Shown one piece after another: positions 13,110 to 24,315 of a stretch of 64,000 nucleotides of DNA (the stretch's first letter is position 1; each line of letters starts with the position of its first letter). The notes below the pieces were generated by a model. It was not told the DNA's origin, made no database searches, and saw only the letters and a program-made list of their open reading frames with translations. The stretch spans positions 2,962,879-3,026,878 of the forward strand of contig NW_020313044.1 in assembly GCF_003265705.1 (NCBI RefSeq). Reading direction: 5' to 3'. The stretch is from Callorhinus ursinus. Its lineage: Eukaryota; Chordata; Mammalia; Carnivora; Otariidae. Both the position numbers and the translations under genes were made by a program.

Positions 13110-13640
13110 ACTTTTTTTTTTTTTTAAGGAAGGACATCTATGAAAAACCTTCAGCTAACGTCGTACTTAATAGTGAAAGTCTGAATGCTTTCCACCATGA
13201 CTAGAACAAGGATGTTTGTCCTCACTACTCTATTAAACACTGTCCTTGGCAGTCCTAGCCAGTGCAATAAGGAAAGAAAAAGAAATAAAGGCAAACAGAT
13301 TAGAAAGGAAAAAGTAAAACTGTCTTTTTTTCACTGACAACTTAGCCATAGAAAAAAATCCTAAGAAACCTACCAAAAACAGTTACTGGAACTAACAAAT
13401 GAATTTCTTAAGGTCACAGGATACAAAGTCAATATTTTATAAGTTATCTTTCTATATGCTAGCAATTAATAACTGGAAAACAAAATTAAACAAAAATACC
13501 CTTTACAGTAGCATCCAGAAAATGTGAAATACTTAGGGATAAATTTAACGAAATAAGTGTAAGACCCATCCACCAATAACTACAAAACATTACTGAATTG
13601 CTTTTAACATAAGCCTTCAAACACTACTTACATAATTACA
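13110..13640 (+). mobile_element. L1M relic, ORF2 reverse-transcriptase region
   Basis: Sense L1 text: catctatgaaaaaccttcag, 'aacaaggatgtttgtcctca', 'gcaattaataactgg' and cttagggataaatttaac. It is frame-broken and has no intact ORF. Confidence 0.7.
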
Positions 13641-13679
13641 AATAAAGTCATCAGCCTGGCATTTAAGACAGTTGAAAGA

Positions 13680-14130
13680 ATCTCACCCTCACTACCTCTC
13701 CAGACTCCTTATCCAGTTCTCCCTTTCATTCTGGTTACTTTGTATACTTTAAGTATACTCCTCTGCTGAAGAGAATACTGCTTTCTCCGCATGCAAGCAA
13801 TTTAATCAATCTTTTCATCTCTCTCTATCCCTAAACCACCTCTACCTCAACTATCTCTGAATGTTAGAATCCCATCTCAAACTACTTCTCCAAGAAGCTT
13901 TCTCTAAATATGATCTTCTTTTCCTCTAAGATGCTTCCCCTGCTCCCCAAAGCACTATACTGGTATATCTTACGGCACTTATCGCATTCTGAATTGAAGT
14001 GCCACTCTACCTTTGTACTTGTAGATTGTAAATTGCTTGATGAGAGGGACTGTGTCTGATACAACTACCCTGAAATACCTAGTTCTTTAAACAGACCACC
14101 TATATTAAATATTTGTTGGGGCAAACATTT
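13680..14130 (+). mobile_element. L2-like LINE relic
   Basis: 3' L2 pattern: ctccaagaagctttctctaa, then 'agattgtaaattgcttgatgag', 'gggactgtgtctgat' and 'taaatatttgttggg'. Confidence 0.5.
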
Positions 14131-15080
14131 GAAAGATGGAATTGAAGCAAAGCTCTTTTACGAATACAACTTCAGGATACCAAAAGGCATCATTGTCATA
14201 ATCGAATTAATGATGTCCTGACTCTCCCAGGGGCTGGACCAGGTATTTAGCCATGTGGTGACTTTCCTTTCACTCAGTTCTGAGGCATGTTAGTTCAGTT
14301 TGGCTTCTGTTAGTTGGACCAATATCAAGATCAAGATGAAGTAAAGCATCCTAGCCTAAAGGACAAAGACAGATCCTCAGTCTGAATAAACAGATCAGGG
14401 AGGGAAAGAAGGGGGAAGCCAATGTCATCAGCACAAGGCAGGAAATCTATGAGAGCAAGACAGAAGCATTAAAGATTCTGTTTCTGAAGACAGAATAAAA
14501 AGCAACCTGAACATCACATCTTGGGGGTCCGTGTTGCTAGTAAAAGACGGAAACCTCTAGGATACTCTGCCACACTGGAAACATCTGCAAGGGTAAATGG
14601 AGGATTAACCACCTCCAGCCAAGCCCAGGAGGCAAGCGGCACAATCAGGTCCTGAGCAGAGGCACAGGGAGGAGCTAACTGGCTCTGTCCCAGAGAAGGT
14701 CCCTGGAGAGGCTACTTGGATCTCACTCCAAGCACAGAGTGGGAAGGGAATGTTGCTGTAGAATGGAGTTCATATGCCTCACTTGGCCGGACGCAACTAG
14801 CCAGAGAAAGAAGGCTCCTTAACTTAACCTCATTTCATAATTATGAAAAAATATCACAGCTGATTAACAGCAAATGCTCTCCGTCAATGTAAATCTCTGT
14901 CTTTTGACCCCAGATTGGCAAAAGCTTCCCAGCTCTTTGCTTGAGTACAGGATGTCCTCTTGCAGGTCATCCTAATGCCTTTTAATCAACCTCCAGGTTT
15001 GCTATGGTTCCTATAGCCTTCCGTGGAGCTCTAGTTCAGCAAGATTCCCCTGTGTGCACTGTTGTTTTTAAAGGTGTCTA

Positions 15081-15305
15081 GGGGCGTGCCTGGGTGGCTC
15101 AGTCGGTTAAGCGTCTGCCTTCGGCTCAGGTCATGATCCCAGGGTCCTGGGATTGAGCCCCACATCAAGCCCCACATCCGGCTCCCTGCTCAGCAGGGAA
15201 CCTGCTTGTGCTTCTCCCTCTCCCTCTGCCCCTCCCCCTGCTTGTTTTTTTTTCTCTCTCTCTCTTCTCCCCCACTTTTGTCAAATAAATAAATGAATAA
15301 ATGAA

Positions 15306-15340
<35 letters not shown>

Positions 15341-15360
15341 AATCTTTAAAAAAATAAAAT
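15081..15360 (+). mobile_element. CAN-SINE, sense, with expanded AAAT tail
   Basis: Head ggggcgtgcctgggtggctc. Its middle contains a short duplicated 'agccccacat' motif. The tail has grown to about 60 bp of AAAT/AATG repeats (15282-15341). TSD aaaggtgtcta (15070-15080) against aaaggagtcta (15361-15371). Confidence 0.95.
15282..15341 (+). repeat. AAAT microsatellite in a SINE tail
   Basis: aaataaatgaata-type repeats resolve into pure aaat units. Confidence 0.9.
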
Positions 15361-16328
15361 AAAGGAGTCTAATTTCACAAACTTGTCATAATTCAGCACT
15401 TCACCAGCCAATTCACCTACCTTGCCCAGTTTTCTAAAGCTTTCTAAAATTCCCTATACGATCTCTTGAAATTCATAAACTGACTTTATTTCTATATGCT
15501 AATTCCAATAAGTGAGTGGGAAAGGAGGGTTAATTACTAGAAACAAGAAAGACAAACATCCACATTTCATACGCATCCATCCAAACTCAAAATCTGGAGG
15601 GAAATTTCTTTTACTTTTGGTTCAATTTATACTACCACCACTTCAGACCTTCAAAATAAAGACCCCAGAACCGGTTGTTGAAGACAACACAGGGGAAACT
15701 TCATTGATACTGTCATTCCTCTTCCAAATCAATGTGCAAAATTGCCAGATGCCACTAAGCCACCAGGATTTAGAGGGTTAAAACTTCCCACTGTTGGATT
15801 TCCATGTTTGCTTTTTTTCCTCAGTGTTCAAGTGGCAATTCCCTGACACTCTGAAATTTTAACACTGTGTTCAAATCGGTTACCTTAAACGTACTTCAAA
15901 GTAGTATTCAAGTGGATAATTCCCCCTAGAATTGTACCAGCTGTATAGGAATACGGTCAAAATCAAACTCTTCATCAGCAACTGGAGTCTTTGGCTCAAC
16001 TTCTAAATGAAAATCAAAGCAATCACGCACTGTGGGGTTTTCTCTTTGCACATATGGAATCACGTGATTTCCCACATGGATTCTGTTGTGAGGCTGTCGA
16101 GAGGGTGAAACAGTAGGGATTGTGGTACCGGCAGATCTGCTGCCCTAAAGCTCAGGGACCAATCCTTGCCTCTCTCCTTTGAGCATCCCAGTGAAGACTC
16201 CTCACAAAATTCGCTGTCACAGAAAACTTCTTAATGGCAAAGTATCTGAAAAACAACTTGGTATTTTCATTCCTGACCCTACGGTTATATTTGTGAGGTA
16301 GGGTAGTGATTAAGAACTTGGGTTAGGT

Positions 16329-16330
<2 letters not shown>

Positions 16331-16361
<31 letters not shown>
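16331..16361 (+). repeat. (AT)n microsatellite
   Basis: About 15 pure AT dinucleotides. Confidence 0.97.
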
Positions 16362-16363
<2 letters not shown>

Positions 16364-16499
16364 CTTGGGAAGAATTTACTATAAAATTGACTTAATGGCA
16401 AAATTAACATTGTCCATCTGTTAAGAGAAAAACATAAGACTACTTTGACAAACCTTTTGCTCTTAGAGAAATACACATTTCAAGAATATGCTATTTTTC

Positions 16500-16701
16500 T
16501 TTTTTCTTTTCTTTTTTAAGATTTTATTTATTTATTTGAGAGAGAGAGAATGAGATAGAGAGCATGAGAGGGAAGAGGTTCAGAGGGAGAAGCAGACTCC
16601 CCGCTCAGCAGGGAGTCCGACGCGGGACTCGATCCCAGGACTCCAGGATCATGACCTGAGCCGAAGGCAGTCGCTTAACCAACTGAGCCACCCAGGCGCC
16701 C
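16500..16701 (-). mobile_element. CAN-SINE, antisense
   Basis: T-rich tail at the left, gccacccaggcgccc at the right. TSD aagaatatgctatttttc (16482-16499) against aagagtatgttatttttc (16702-16719), two mismatches. Confidence 0.95.
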
Positions 16702-17060
16702 AAGAGTATGTTATTTTTCAATTGCCTTAGGGATAGGTAGCTGATGACAGGGGTAAGAGGGAGACTTTTGACCATATATTCATATGCACTTTCTGGATTG
16801 AGGCATATATTACACATTCAAAAAAGTAAATACAATTTTATAAAGAAAAAAACCTAACGATGCATTTGCTATTAGGAAATAAAATGAAAATGTCCTAGAT
16901 GATAAAAAATGGAAAAGGATTGGGACCCAGAAGTTAGTCACCTAGTTAGTTAATATACCACCCTCTCTAGCTCCCAAAATATTTGTTTAATTCAAACGGG
17001 TAATTGTTCTATTTTTGTTTATTTTTGTTTTGAGGGTGAGGGAGTGGTAATCTACTCTCC

Positions 17061-17085
17061 AAAAAAAAAAAAAAAAAAAAAAAAA
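17061..17085 (+). repeat. Poly(A) run, 25 bp
   Basis: A pure A run. No retrocopy is recognised to its left, so its source is unclear. Confidence 0.9.
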
Positions 17086-20000
17086 GAGGGTCCTCTCCAG
17101 CAAGACCTTTATTCTCCGCTGCTCAAATCCCATTAACACTAATCAGCACAATGATTAAGCACATTGTGGTTAAGTACTCTAGTTGATAACGACTCCTTTG
17201 GAAAAAAGGTTCCCATAGCGACAGGTAAAGGCTATCATCAAACTGAGCTTTTCAGAACAAGACTTGGTGTCACAGATCAGAGAGTTAAGATTGTTTTAGT
17301 ATTAATCTGGAGGTTTGCTTTTTTAACTTCACTTGACTTCATCCGTTTAAAAGACACTTAGGAGAGTCCCTGTATACACCAGGCACAGTACCAACATCGG
17401 GGGGCTTGGAGAGGTAGGAAAAAGACCTCAAAGATAAGACATGGTTCCCGCCCCCAAGAACTGCAATCTGCTGAGGAAAGCAGCCACCAAAAGAACTCAT
17501 GACGTTATAATGGTAATTATGCCCCTTAACTCTATAACCAAGCCTTGTCCTCATCACTAGGAATGGTCAGTTTCTAGACTAGTTTCACTTTCCCATCTTC
17601 AAGCTGCAGCACAGCTGGGTTTCCAGCTGGCTGGGGAAGAAAAGAGTCTTTAAATAAACAGAATTTTAAAAATATGCAGTCGCTTTTGCTATGCTGAATT
17701 TTGTGAACCACCTTCCTCTAATATGTGAATCTGGTTGTCAAATTAATTAAAAAACTATCCTAAAGGATGTAAAGTCCCCCCCGCCCCACTCCAGGGATAC
17801 ACCTTTTCCATCTTTAACAACAAAGAACATTATACATTGGAAGAAAACTGCAAATCAGAAAGTCCCAAAGGAAGAATGATTTTTTTTAACACTATTTGCT
17901 GTGTCTCTGTTACAAGGAAACAGCTTAAAACCATATATATAGGAAAGCAACAAGATAGGGTGTGATTATACCAAAATATATGCAACCATCATTAAAAATG
18001 CAGGACTATTTGCAGAACAGGATGCTTTTATAGCATTGTACAGGGTTGCTAATCCCTAAGACTCTTTTCTCTTTTTCCTCTCCTTTCCACAGAAGGCACA
18101 GAAAACACCTCCCTGTACGCAAGCTTCTTAGAAATGCAAAGATTTTACTCAACTCTTTACCACCAGAGGTAGTAATTTTGGATGAATGATACACATGTGA
18201 TCTATAAAAATACCCCTCAGATATTCAGCCAGACTTCACAGGCTTCAAATCAATATTTTACAGTTGCAGTGAAATTAGCCATTCATGAGGGCCTTCTAGA
18301 AAGGGTCCACTAGGACCCCTCATTGATGCTACTGAGGCATGTGTTAGCTTTTAATCTCAACATCCCTCCATATGATACATTGTCCCAAAGTCCTAACCCA
18401 CGCTAACACACCTTTCTAGATGATCTCCCTAAGAACCAGGACTCTCTGAATCCAGACACCATTGGGAGCTGAAACTGGCTAAACAAAGTAACAATTCAAC
18501 CACAGTTGCTCAATGTAACGGGCATGATGACAGTTTCTGAGTGCCAGTTTCCCTATTTTGCAATGGGTAAATCTGCTCCAAGGAGAAAATGTTCCCAATG
18601 ACCTGGTGGCCCAGAAGGCTTTCTTTAGAGATAGAAAACAGAAAATGAATTTGTTAGTTATTTCCTGCTGAGCACAAGGAAGGTGTTGTGGTTAGTTAGG
18701 ATGATTTTGTTTCCTTATTTAATATACCATCACCAGTGCATGTTTTCCTTAATCCCATAGTAGAAAATAAGAAAATGCAGTTTATGCCCTTCCGGCATAT
18801 AACCACCAGTTCCACAAGTTTCCTCTCACAAATATGTCCTTTAATTTCTAATCCGCTTATATAAAGTCTCCCCCTCCCAAACTGACAGAGATCTAGATGC
18901 TATCAACGGAAAGCCAAATTGCATTCTGAAGTGTTTACTTCCATACTTGTTCCTGCTTCTTGACAATTTGCAGTGTGTGAGGGCCTTCTCTTTAGCAGGG
19001 ATTGTGGTACTCTCTGAGAACTAGTCCCACACATGTTACTTCAATAAAATGAGGTGATCGTAACCTGAAAGTAGACAAGAGTTCTGACCTCCACATCTCT
19101 CATGATCTCCACATTCAACTATTCAACTCTTAAACTCTCACCAAAACAAACAAGGTATAATTGCGAAGGAGGGAAGGGGGAAAGGAGGAGGAGGAAGACA
19201 GGAGATTATCTGACGAAGACCATTGGGTCTCAGTGGACCAGACTAGGGGATTATGTGGTGATGTGCACTGTGCATATTCAGGAGCAGCTCACCGAAAACC
19301 AAAACAGAAGCTGTCCTTGGACAAGGTTCAATAAATGTTTTTACTATCTATTTCCCACAGCACAATACAGTTCCACAGCTCCCTACGCGATCTCAGATAA
19401 AATACTTAACGGAATAAAAAATTAGGAATTCTTAACTGGTCTCGACTTGTCATCATAAAACAGTGAAGAACATAAAACCAACATTAAAGAGCAGTCAACA
19501 ATACTCCTCAGAACAATGTCAGAGAGATAAATCACCCTTACCACCAAAGTTTTTCCCTCCTCATTAAGATACCTCGAGATTCTTCTGATTAAAGTGGCCA
19601 CAGTTTAACATAATGCCTGGATACACTACCACTACTAAATTAAAAATTGTCTCTTGAAAGACAGGGGTGGGGGAGGGGGAAAGAGGAGGAAAGTTTCCAA
19701 AAGTCAAAGGTATTGATCTAAAAAGGTGAGGGCAGCAAAACTTCCTCTGAGCTGTTCCACATTCTTTGCTTCCCAAAGCCTATCTAGAACCGATTGGTAA
19801 ACTGGTAAACATGCCAACTTCAGTGACGTCCAGGACATCTATCATAATTCAGTCATTACCCAGCCCAGAGTCACACAGCAAGCACCACATTCAGCCTTAG
19901 CCGGGACAAAAGGAAAGAAACCCCAACAGGAATAAGCACAAGACCAGCCAGCACCAAATACTCCAGTATGGGGACAAGTGGGTTTGAAATATCTCCCTGA

Positions 20001-21010
20001 GAAGTAAGTTCTGGGTTCAGGGAGGAGTAACAAAAGCTCTCAAACTGCTATTTCTTTTACTCCGGACGTGGGAGACCTCCACTCCCTGCTACAGAGATCT
20101 ACAGACTTCAGTGCTCTGTTTCTGATCACCTGCATTCCTGTGCAGCGCCCAACATCATGAAGAGGAGAGATGCAGTCAAACACATCCTGCCAGTAAGATG
20201 TCAGAGCCTGAACTTAAACGGCATTCAGCAGAAGTAAGTTACTCTATTTCATTGTCATCACAACCAACAGACCTAGTCAAATCTCTCAGAGACGGCCAAA
20301 AGGGGTGTCTGCTCCCCGGTTCCTGGAGGGTAAGAGAAGGCTGGGCTAACCGCTTAGCAAAGACAGGCAATCACGATGGAGAAAACACCCCGCGCCACAT
20401 GGAGGACGGAAAACAGTAGCAGAAAAGTCCAACTCTGCCTGCGCCAGCGGTGTGGATGAGCAGAACCCGGAGCCCAGGAGAGGAAGGAGGGGGCGGGGGG
20501 CCATCATTCCCTAGGAGAACTTGTCAGCGGAGGCCCTCACCACCTGGGAGTCTGCCCAGCTGCTCCTGCAGACCCCGGCCAGCCTGCGTGAGGCAGGCCC
20601 CTCGGAGCAGAGCGCGCAAGGCCTCCGAGTGTCCCTCCTGACTCACCGAGCCTCGGGCCAGCACCACCCGGACTTCTCCGTTTTTCCTGCCGCTCCTGGG
20701 CTATGATGGCAGCTTTCCAGCTCCACATGCCATACATCAGCCGCAGATCGCTGCTGGCACAGGCCAGCGCCTTCCCCCGCCCCCCACCCCTGGCACACTT
20801 TGAGCCTGATCCTCCTTCTCCCCAACCCCAACCCCCTCACCCACCCGTGCCAGGTGCCCGGCCCAGGGGCGGCCCCACCCCCCCAGCCCCCTCCCCTCCT
20901 CCCCCGCAGCCGGGCGCTGCCAGGCCTGGGCACCTGCAGCACCTCCCCGCCCCACCCCCATTCTCCACCACCTCGCCCCTCCCCCCTTTCTCTAGCAGAG
21001 GGAGGGGGCG

Positions 21011-21017
21011 ACTCACC
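21011..21017 (-). other. NRG2: 5' splice donor of NRG2 exon 1
   Basis: On the minus strand the exon ends TGC-G and the intron begins gtgagt (plus-strand actcac at 21011-21016). This is a near-perfect U1 match, placed where NRG2 homology ends: the sequence after LCTDC+G is low-complexity Gly/Pro/Arg translation with no family resemblance. Confidence 0.92.
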
Positions 21018-21707
21018 GCAGTCAGTGCACAGGATCTTGCCCACCTCTTTCTTGAGGTTTTTGCCGTTGGTGTCGATGGGGGCAAAGGCCGTCTTAAAGA
21101 CTAAGGGCTGCTCCGTGGGCTCCAGGAAAAAGATGTAGCGCTGGTTCCTTTCGAGCGGTGCACAGGAGCCCACGCTGATCACCTGCTCGCGCTGCAGCCC
21201 CCCGCTCCGGAGCGGCCACTTGTCCAGCACCTTCACCAGCGCCACCCGACCCGAGGCGGGCGGCTCGCGGGTGCTGTTGGAGCTGGAGCCGCCGGCTGGG
21301 GCCAGCCCCTGTACCTTGCCCTCCACCACCACCGGTGCCTTGTACGCCTGGTCCTGCACCGACTTGAGGCTAGGCGAGTAGCAGGCGAGCGACACACCGA
21401 AGAGCAGCATGGAGAAGCCGGGGGCCGGGTCGCGCCTCATGCCGCCGGCGGCTGCGGCTCGAGAGCGGGCGGCGGCTCTCCGGGCTGCGGGGCTGCGGGG
21501 CTGCGGCTGTTGCGGCGGCCGCGGCTCTGGGGGCGCAGCGGGACGGGAGATGCTGCCGCCGCTGCTGCCGCTGCTGCTCCTGCTGCCGCTGCTGCCGCTG
21601 CTGCTCCTCTCGCTGCTGCCGCCGCTGCTGCTGCTGTCGCTGTAGCTGCTGCACCGAGCCTTCTCCAGTGGCGGCGGCGGCAGCGCTGAGCAGCAAACCT
21701 GCCGCAT
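21017..21707 (-). CDS. NRG2: Neuregulin-2, first coding exon (230 codons plus 1 base)
   Basis: NRG2 is a membrane-anchored EGF-family growth factor precursor that signals through ErbB3/ErbB4. This exon encodes only the N-terminal part; the Ig-like, EGF and transmembrane parts lie in later exons outside the window. Seen in the translation: start MRQVCCSALPPPPLEK; a Ser/Gly-rich run at residues about 19-53; a Pro/Arg/Ala-rich stretch at 55-88; an internal hydrophobic segment at about 98-110 (FSMLLFGVSLACY) that is likely to act as the signal for secretion; an N-glycosylation site NST at 144-146; and an extracellular segment running to ILCTDC at residue 230. The last base, G, is phase 1 and is followed by a gtgagt donor, as expected for the known junction before the Ig-like domain. 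The start at 21707 is the first ATG in this frame and matches the family. The start context is weak (C at -3, C at +4). Methionines 90 and 100 are alternative starts, and Met90 has G at -3. The frame runs open upstream and past the donor, which reflects GC-rich DNA. Confidence 0.95.
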
Positions 21708-21720
21708 CTGGCCAGGCCAT
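21370..21720 (-). other. Out-of-frame overlapping ORF (116 codons) starting 13 nt upstream of the NRG2 ATG
   Basis: An ATG at 21720 (minus) precedes the NRG2 ATG by 13 nt in another frame and opens a 116-codon frame ending at a TAG at 21370-21372. It starts MAWPDAAG and then becomes very Gln/Arg-rich, because the AGC serine repeat of NRG2 is read as CAG in this frame. It has C at -3 and G at +4. If this ATG is in the mature 5'UTR it could reduce initiation at MRQVCC. Its length may be only a by-product of the repeat. No protein family is recognised. Confidence 0.3.
21551..21651 (-). repeat. Imperfect AGC/GGC trinucleotide repeat coding for the NRG2 Ser/Gly run
   Basis: On the plus strand this is a run of ctg, ccg and ctc triplets. 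In the NRG2 frame on the minus strand it reads mostly AGC (Ser) and GGC (Gly), with a few Arg and Glu codons. Triplet repeats of this kind change length easily between species. Confidence 0.85.
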
Positions 21721-23029
21721 TTGGGGGGCTCCGCCGCTCCGCCGCCGCCGCCTTGGGAGGGGAAACAGAGCCCGCTAGAAAACCGGAAACAGCGTAACGT
21801 TAGCGCCTCGGAGCCCTCCACCGGCAGCCGGGGGAGGCGGCCCAGCGAGGGCAGGGGGCAGGCGGCAAGCGGGCCGCGATGCGCAGCGCGGAGCGGCGCG
21901 GCGCTCCCACCCTGCGCGCCAGGACCTGGAGGAGGATGCGGAGAATAGGACGCCCGCCCACTTGCTCTCTCGCGCCCCCTCAACCCCAGGACCGAGCGAG
22001 GAGCGCGGCTTCTGCAGGGGAAGCTCGGGACTGCACTGCTTTAGCGCCCGATTTCGCGGCCCGCAGGGGCGCGGGAGGAAATCTTGCTACCTTTGCTCGT
22101 CCGATTTATGGGCAGGACAGTGGGACGGTGCGGGAGGAGAGGGCGGAGTAGAGAAAAGGGATTCTGGCACGGTCCTATGAACGTGAGAGTGGGTCACAGG
22201 GCGTGCCCCTGCCTTCGGCGGCGGACTGGAGCCGCCAGGGAGATTACCACGCTCGGTGTGGCGGGCCAGCAGCCTTCCTCCTCCTAGGTTGTCCCCTTCC
22301 CCCGGAGGACCCTAGAGGCCGGCCCCTAATGGAGCCCACGTGTTCGGCCCAGCCACCGCCTAGTGAGCTCTAGGGATTCGAACTGAGGTGGGGAAGGGTT
22401 CCGGTCCCGTCATTTTGGAAAGAGTTAGGGCTACGTACAGTCTTGTTTCGGCATTGAGGACACCTAACTAAGGTTGGTGGCTGGGAGAGGGTCCAGTCCC
22501 CAAGACTCTGGGCTTTCTGCAGCGGCCAGGCTGGACCAGGCTACACGCTGTGCGACCTCATCTTCCTTTAAAAAAGCTGTTCCCTAAGGGAAGTGGGGGC
22601 TTCTTGAGATCCAGAGCCTGTCAGGGCCAGAGGCTGCTCCATAGGAAATGGTGTCTTTTTTAAAAGTCTGGTCCTTGCAAGGGACAGGAGAGTTTGATCC
22701 ACTGGAGCCAACGTCTGAGTTTAAAAAAGCAAATCCACGATCCGTTCGCCTCCTATCAATAAGGATCTACGGAGTTTCCAATTCCCAGCTTATATCCTTG
22801 AAGGATGTGGAACTCAGGAATTCCACTCAGGTCTTGGAGAATTTTATCCCTGCCTGGGCCTCGCAGGAAATGGGCCCAGGGATGTCTGGCTCAGGCTTGG
22901 ACTGCTATTCTGGAAAGGAAGGACACAGCTAGCTAGACCTTTCCTGCTGGCTGTCTAAGAGCCACCTCAAACTTAACATATCCAAGGCCAATAACATTAT
23001 TTCTCCCACCCACTCCAAATTCCCTATAA

Positions 23030-23330
23030 TTGTTAATGGCAGCGTTTCATACTTGGCCTCCTGATCCATTCCAGTAAGTCCCTTAGTCTCTTCTTATTCT
23101 CCCTCATCGAGTCAATCACCAGGTCCTTCTGCTCTACCTTTTAAAAAATCTCCAATGTATCCAGCTCCTCTCCAACCCTGCTGTGAAGGAACCCTGCCTT
23201 AGGTCTGAGTGCTCATCATCTCTCACCTGGACTACTGCAAAGCCTCCTAACTAGTTTCCCCACTGTTTGCCTCATCAGCCTCCTCCAGTCCTACCCCTGT
23301 CAGAGTCATCCTTCGAAAAATAAAACGTAA
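23030..23330 (+). mobile_element. L2-like LINE relic, left part
   Basis: L2-like text including cacctggactactgcaaagc and 'cagagtcatcctt'. It continues to the right of the SINE at 23331-23530. Confidence 0.5.
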
Positions 23331-23530
23331 GGGGCGCCTGGGTGGCTCAGTCGTTAAGCGTCTGCCTTGGGCTCAGGTCATGATCCCAGGGTCCTGGGAT
23401 CCAGCCCCGCATCAGGGGGGCTGCTCAGCAGGAAGTCTGCTTCTCCCTCTCCCACTCCCCCTGCTTGTGTTCCCTCTCTCGCTGTGTCTCTCTCTCTGTC
23501 AAATAAATAAAATCTTAAAAAAAAAAAAGA
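23331..23530 (+). mobile_element. CAN-SINE, sense, inserted in L2 relic
   Basis: Head ggggcgcctgggtggctcag, tail aaataaataaaatctt plus A12. An imperfect TSD of the form aaataaaacgtaa / aaagaaaacataa. Confidence 0.94.
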
Positions 23531-24060
23531 AAGAAAACATAAATATCAGTTGGCCATGCCACAGCTCTCAGGAGTCAAGTCCAAACTCTTCAGCCTGACT
23601 CTTCCTGGGCTCCCTCTACCTAACCAGCTCCATACCGTGGGAGCCAGCCCCCTACCCTAGGAATCCAGCGCAACGGTCGTCTCTTGCTGTGCTTCTGCCT
23701 ACAATGTCTCTTGTGTCCAGAAGCCTCACCTCATTCTTGTCCATCTGGAAGGCTCTTCTTTCCCCAAGGCCCAGCTCAGCATTATACCTCATCCCTCCCT
23801 TCCTTACATCCACCTCCATCCCAAGCACCACACATATAACATGATGGAATCAATCCCTTCCTCTTCCGTGTAACCATGTGCCTCGTACATATTCCTATTA
23901 CGGCACTGACCTATACTAAATGCAGCTGTTAGTGGGTCTGCATTAGACTCATCGGACCAGGCACCTTAATGGCAGGGACTATGTCCTATTAGTCTTTGGA
24001 GCCCTATCCAAAGGGATGTCTGACACAGTGCCTGGCATAGAATAAAGAGCAGCAAATCTT
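23531..24060 (+). mobile_element. L2-like LINE relic, right part
   Basis: Continues the 23030 element: caagtccaaactcttcagcc, 'gaaggctcttctttcccc', then 'acagtgcctggcatag'. Confidence 0.5.
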
Positions 24061-24315
24061 CCATGAGGAAAGGAGGGAAGGAAGAAAAGAATCAAAAGTC
24101 ATCTCTCTTAAAGGCATCAGGCCAACCTTGTTGGCCCCTTCAATGTCCCCCTTTATGTTTTCATAGATCATGATCTCCTACATCACAGAACACCACTATG
24201 AGGAATATTGCTAACTTCACCCTCACATTTTCCCATGGAGCAAACAGTCCTAGGGAGGAAAAGGGACTTACTCAAGATCACACATGGCCAGGACTGTACT
24301 CAGTCTTCCATTTCT

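Larger units (their letters stand above)
1..21016 (-). other. NRG2: 5' part of NRG2 intron 1 (the 3' splice site is outside the window)
   Basis: This is inferred from the orientation and donor of exon 1. No other NRG2 exon is recognised here; the next exon (Ig-like domain, expected start ATRPKLKK-like) lies beyond base 1. Content is listed separately. Stretches with no recognised element are 431-1229, 2521-4839, 5491-6689, 8360-8793, 9041-11674, 14131-15069, 15372-16481 and 16720-20439; they look like unique or very old non-coding DNA. Confidence 0.85.
20440..22400. promoter_or_regulatory. NRG2: CpG island covering NRG2 promoter, 5'UTR, exon 1 and start of intron 1
   Basis: A GC-rich, CpG-dense block is set in AT-rich surroundings, with edges judged by eye. 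Exon 1 sits in its middle. The stretch 21708-22400 should hold the 5'UTR and transcription start sites; no TATA box is seen, in keeping with a dispersed CpG-island promoter. A CACGTG E-box is at 22337-22342. G-rich Sp1-type runs occur, for example gggcggggg near 20490. The exact start site cannot be placed from sequence alone. Confidence 0.8.

Noticed and set aside
15926..16250. Coding-like stretch on the minus strand: a 73-codon open frame ending PVADEEFDFDRIPIQLVQF, with a second open frame of about 55 codons just 5' of it
   Set aside because: There is no start, splice sites or poly(A) evidence, and no family I recognise. Frames of this length are expected by chance in 64 kb. A frameshifted processed pseudogene is not excluded; a protein search of both frames would settle it.
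16605..16817. Recurrent small ORFs with AWVAQLVKRLPSAQVMI-like text here and at many other places (8802, 26731, 50937, 53152, 58442, 62373)
   Set aside because: This is the translation of the CAN-SINE tRNA-like head, repeated wherever a SINE lies in that frame.
20703..21948. Plus-strand ORFs across the CpG island (for example 20703-21104, 21409-21645)
   Set aside because: They are shadows of NRG2 exon 1 and of GC-rich non-coding DNA, with Pro/Arg/Leu runs and no recognisable family.
21708..21983. Possible N-terminal extension of NRG2 by 92 codons
   Set aside because: The frame is open but contains no ATG; it starts at a TTG. Family proteins start at MRQVCC. It is treated as 5'UTR.
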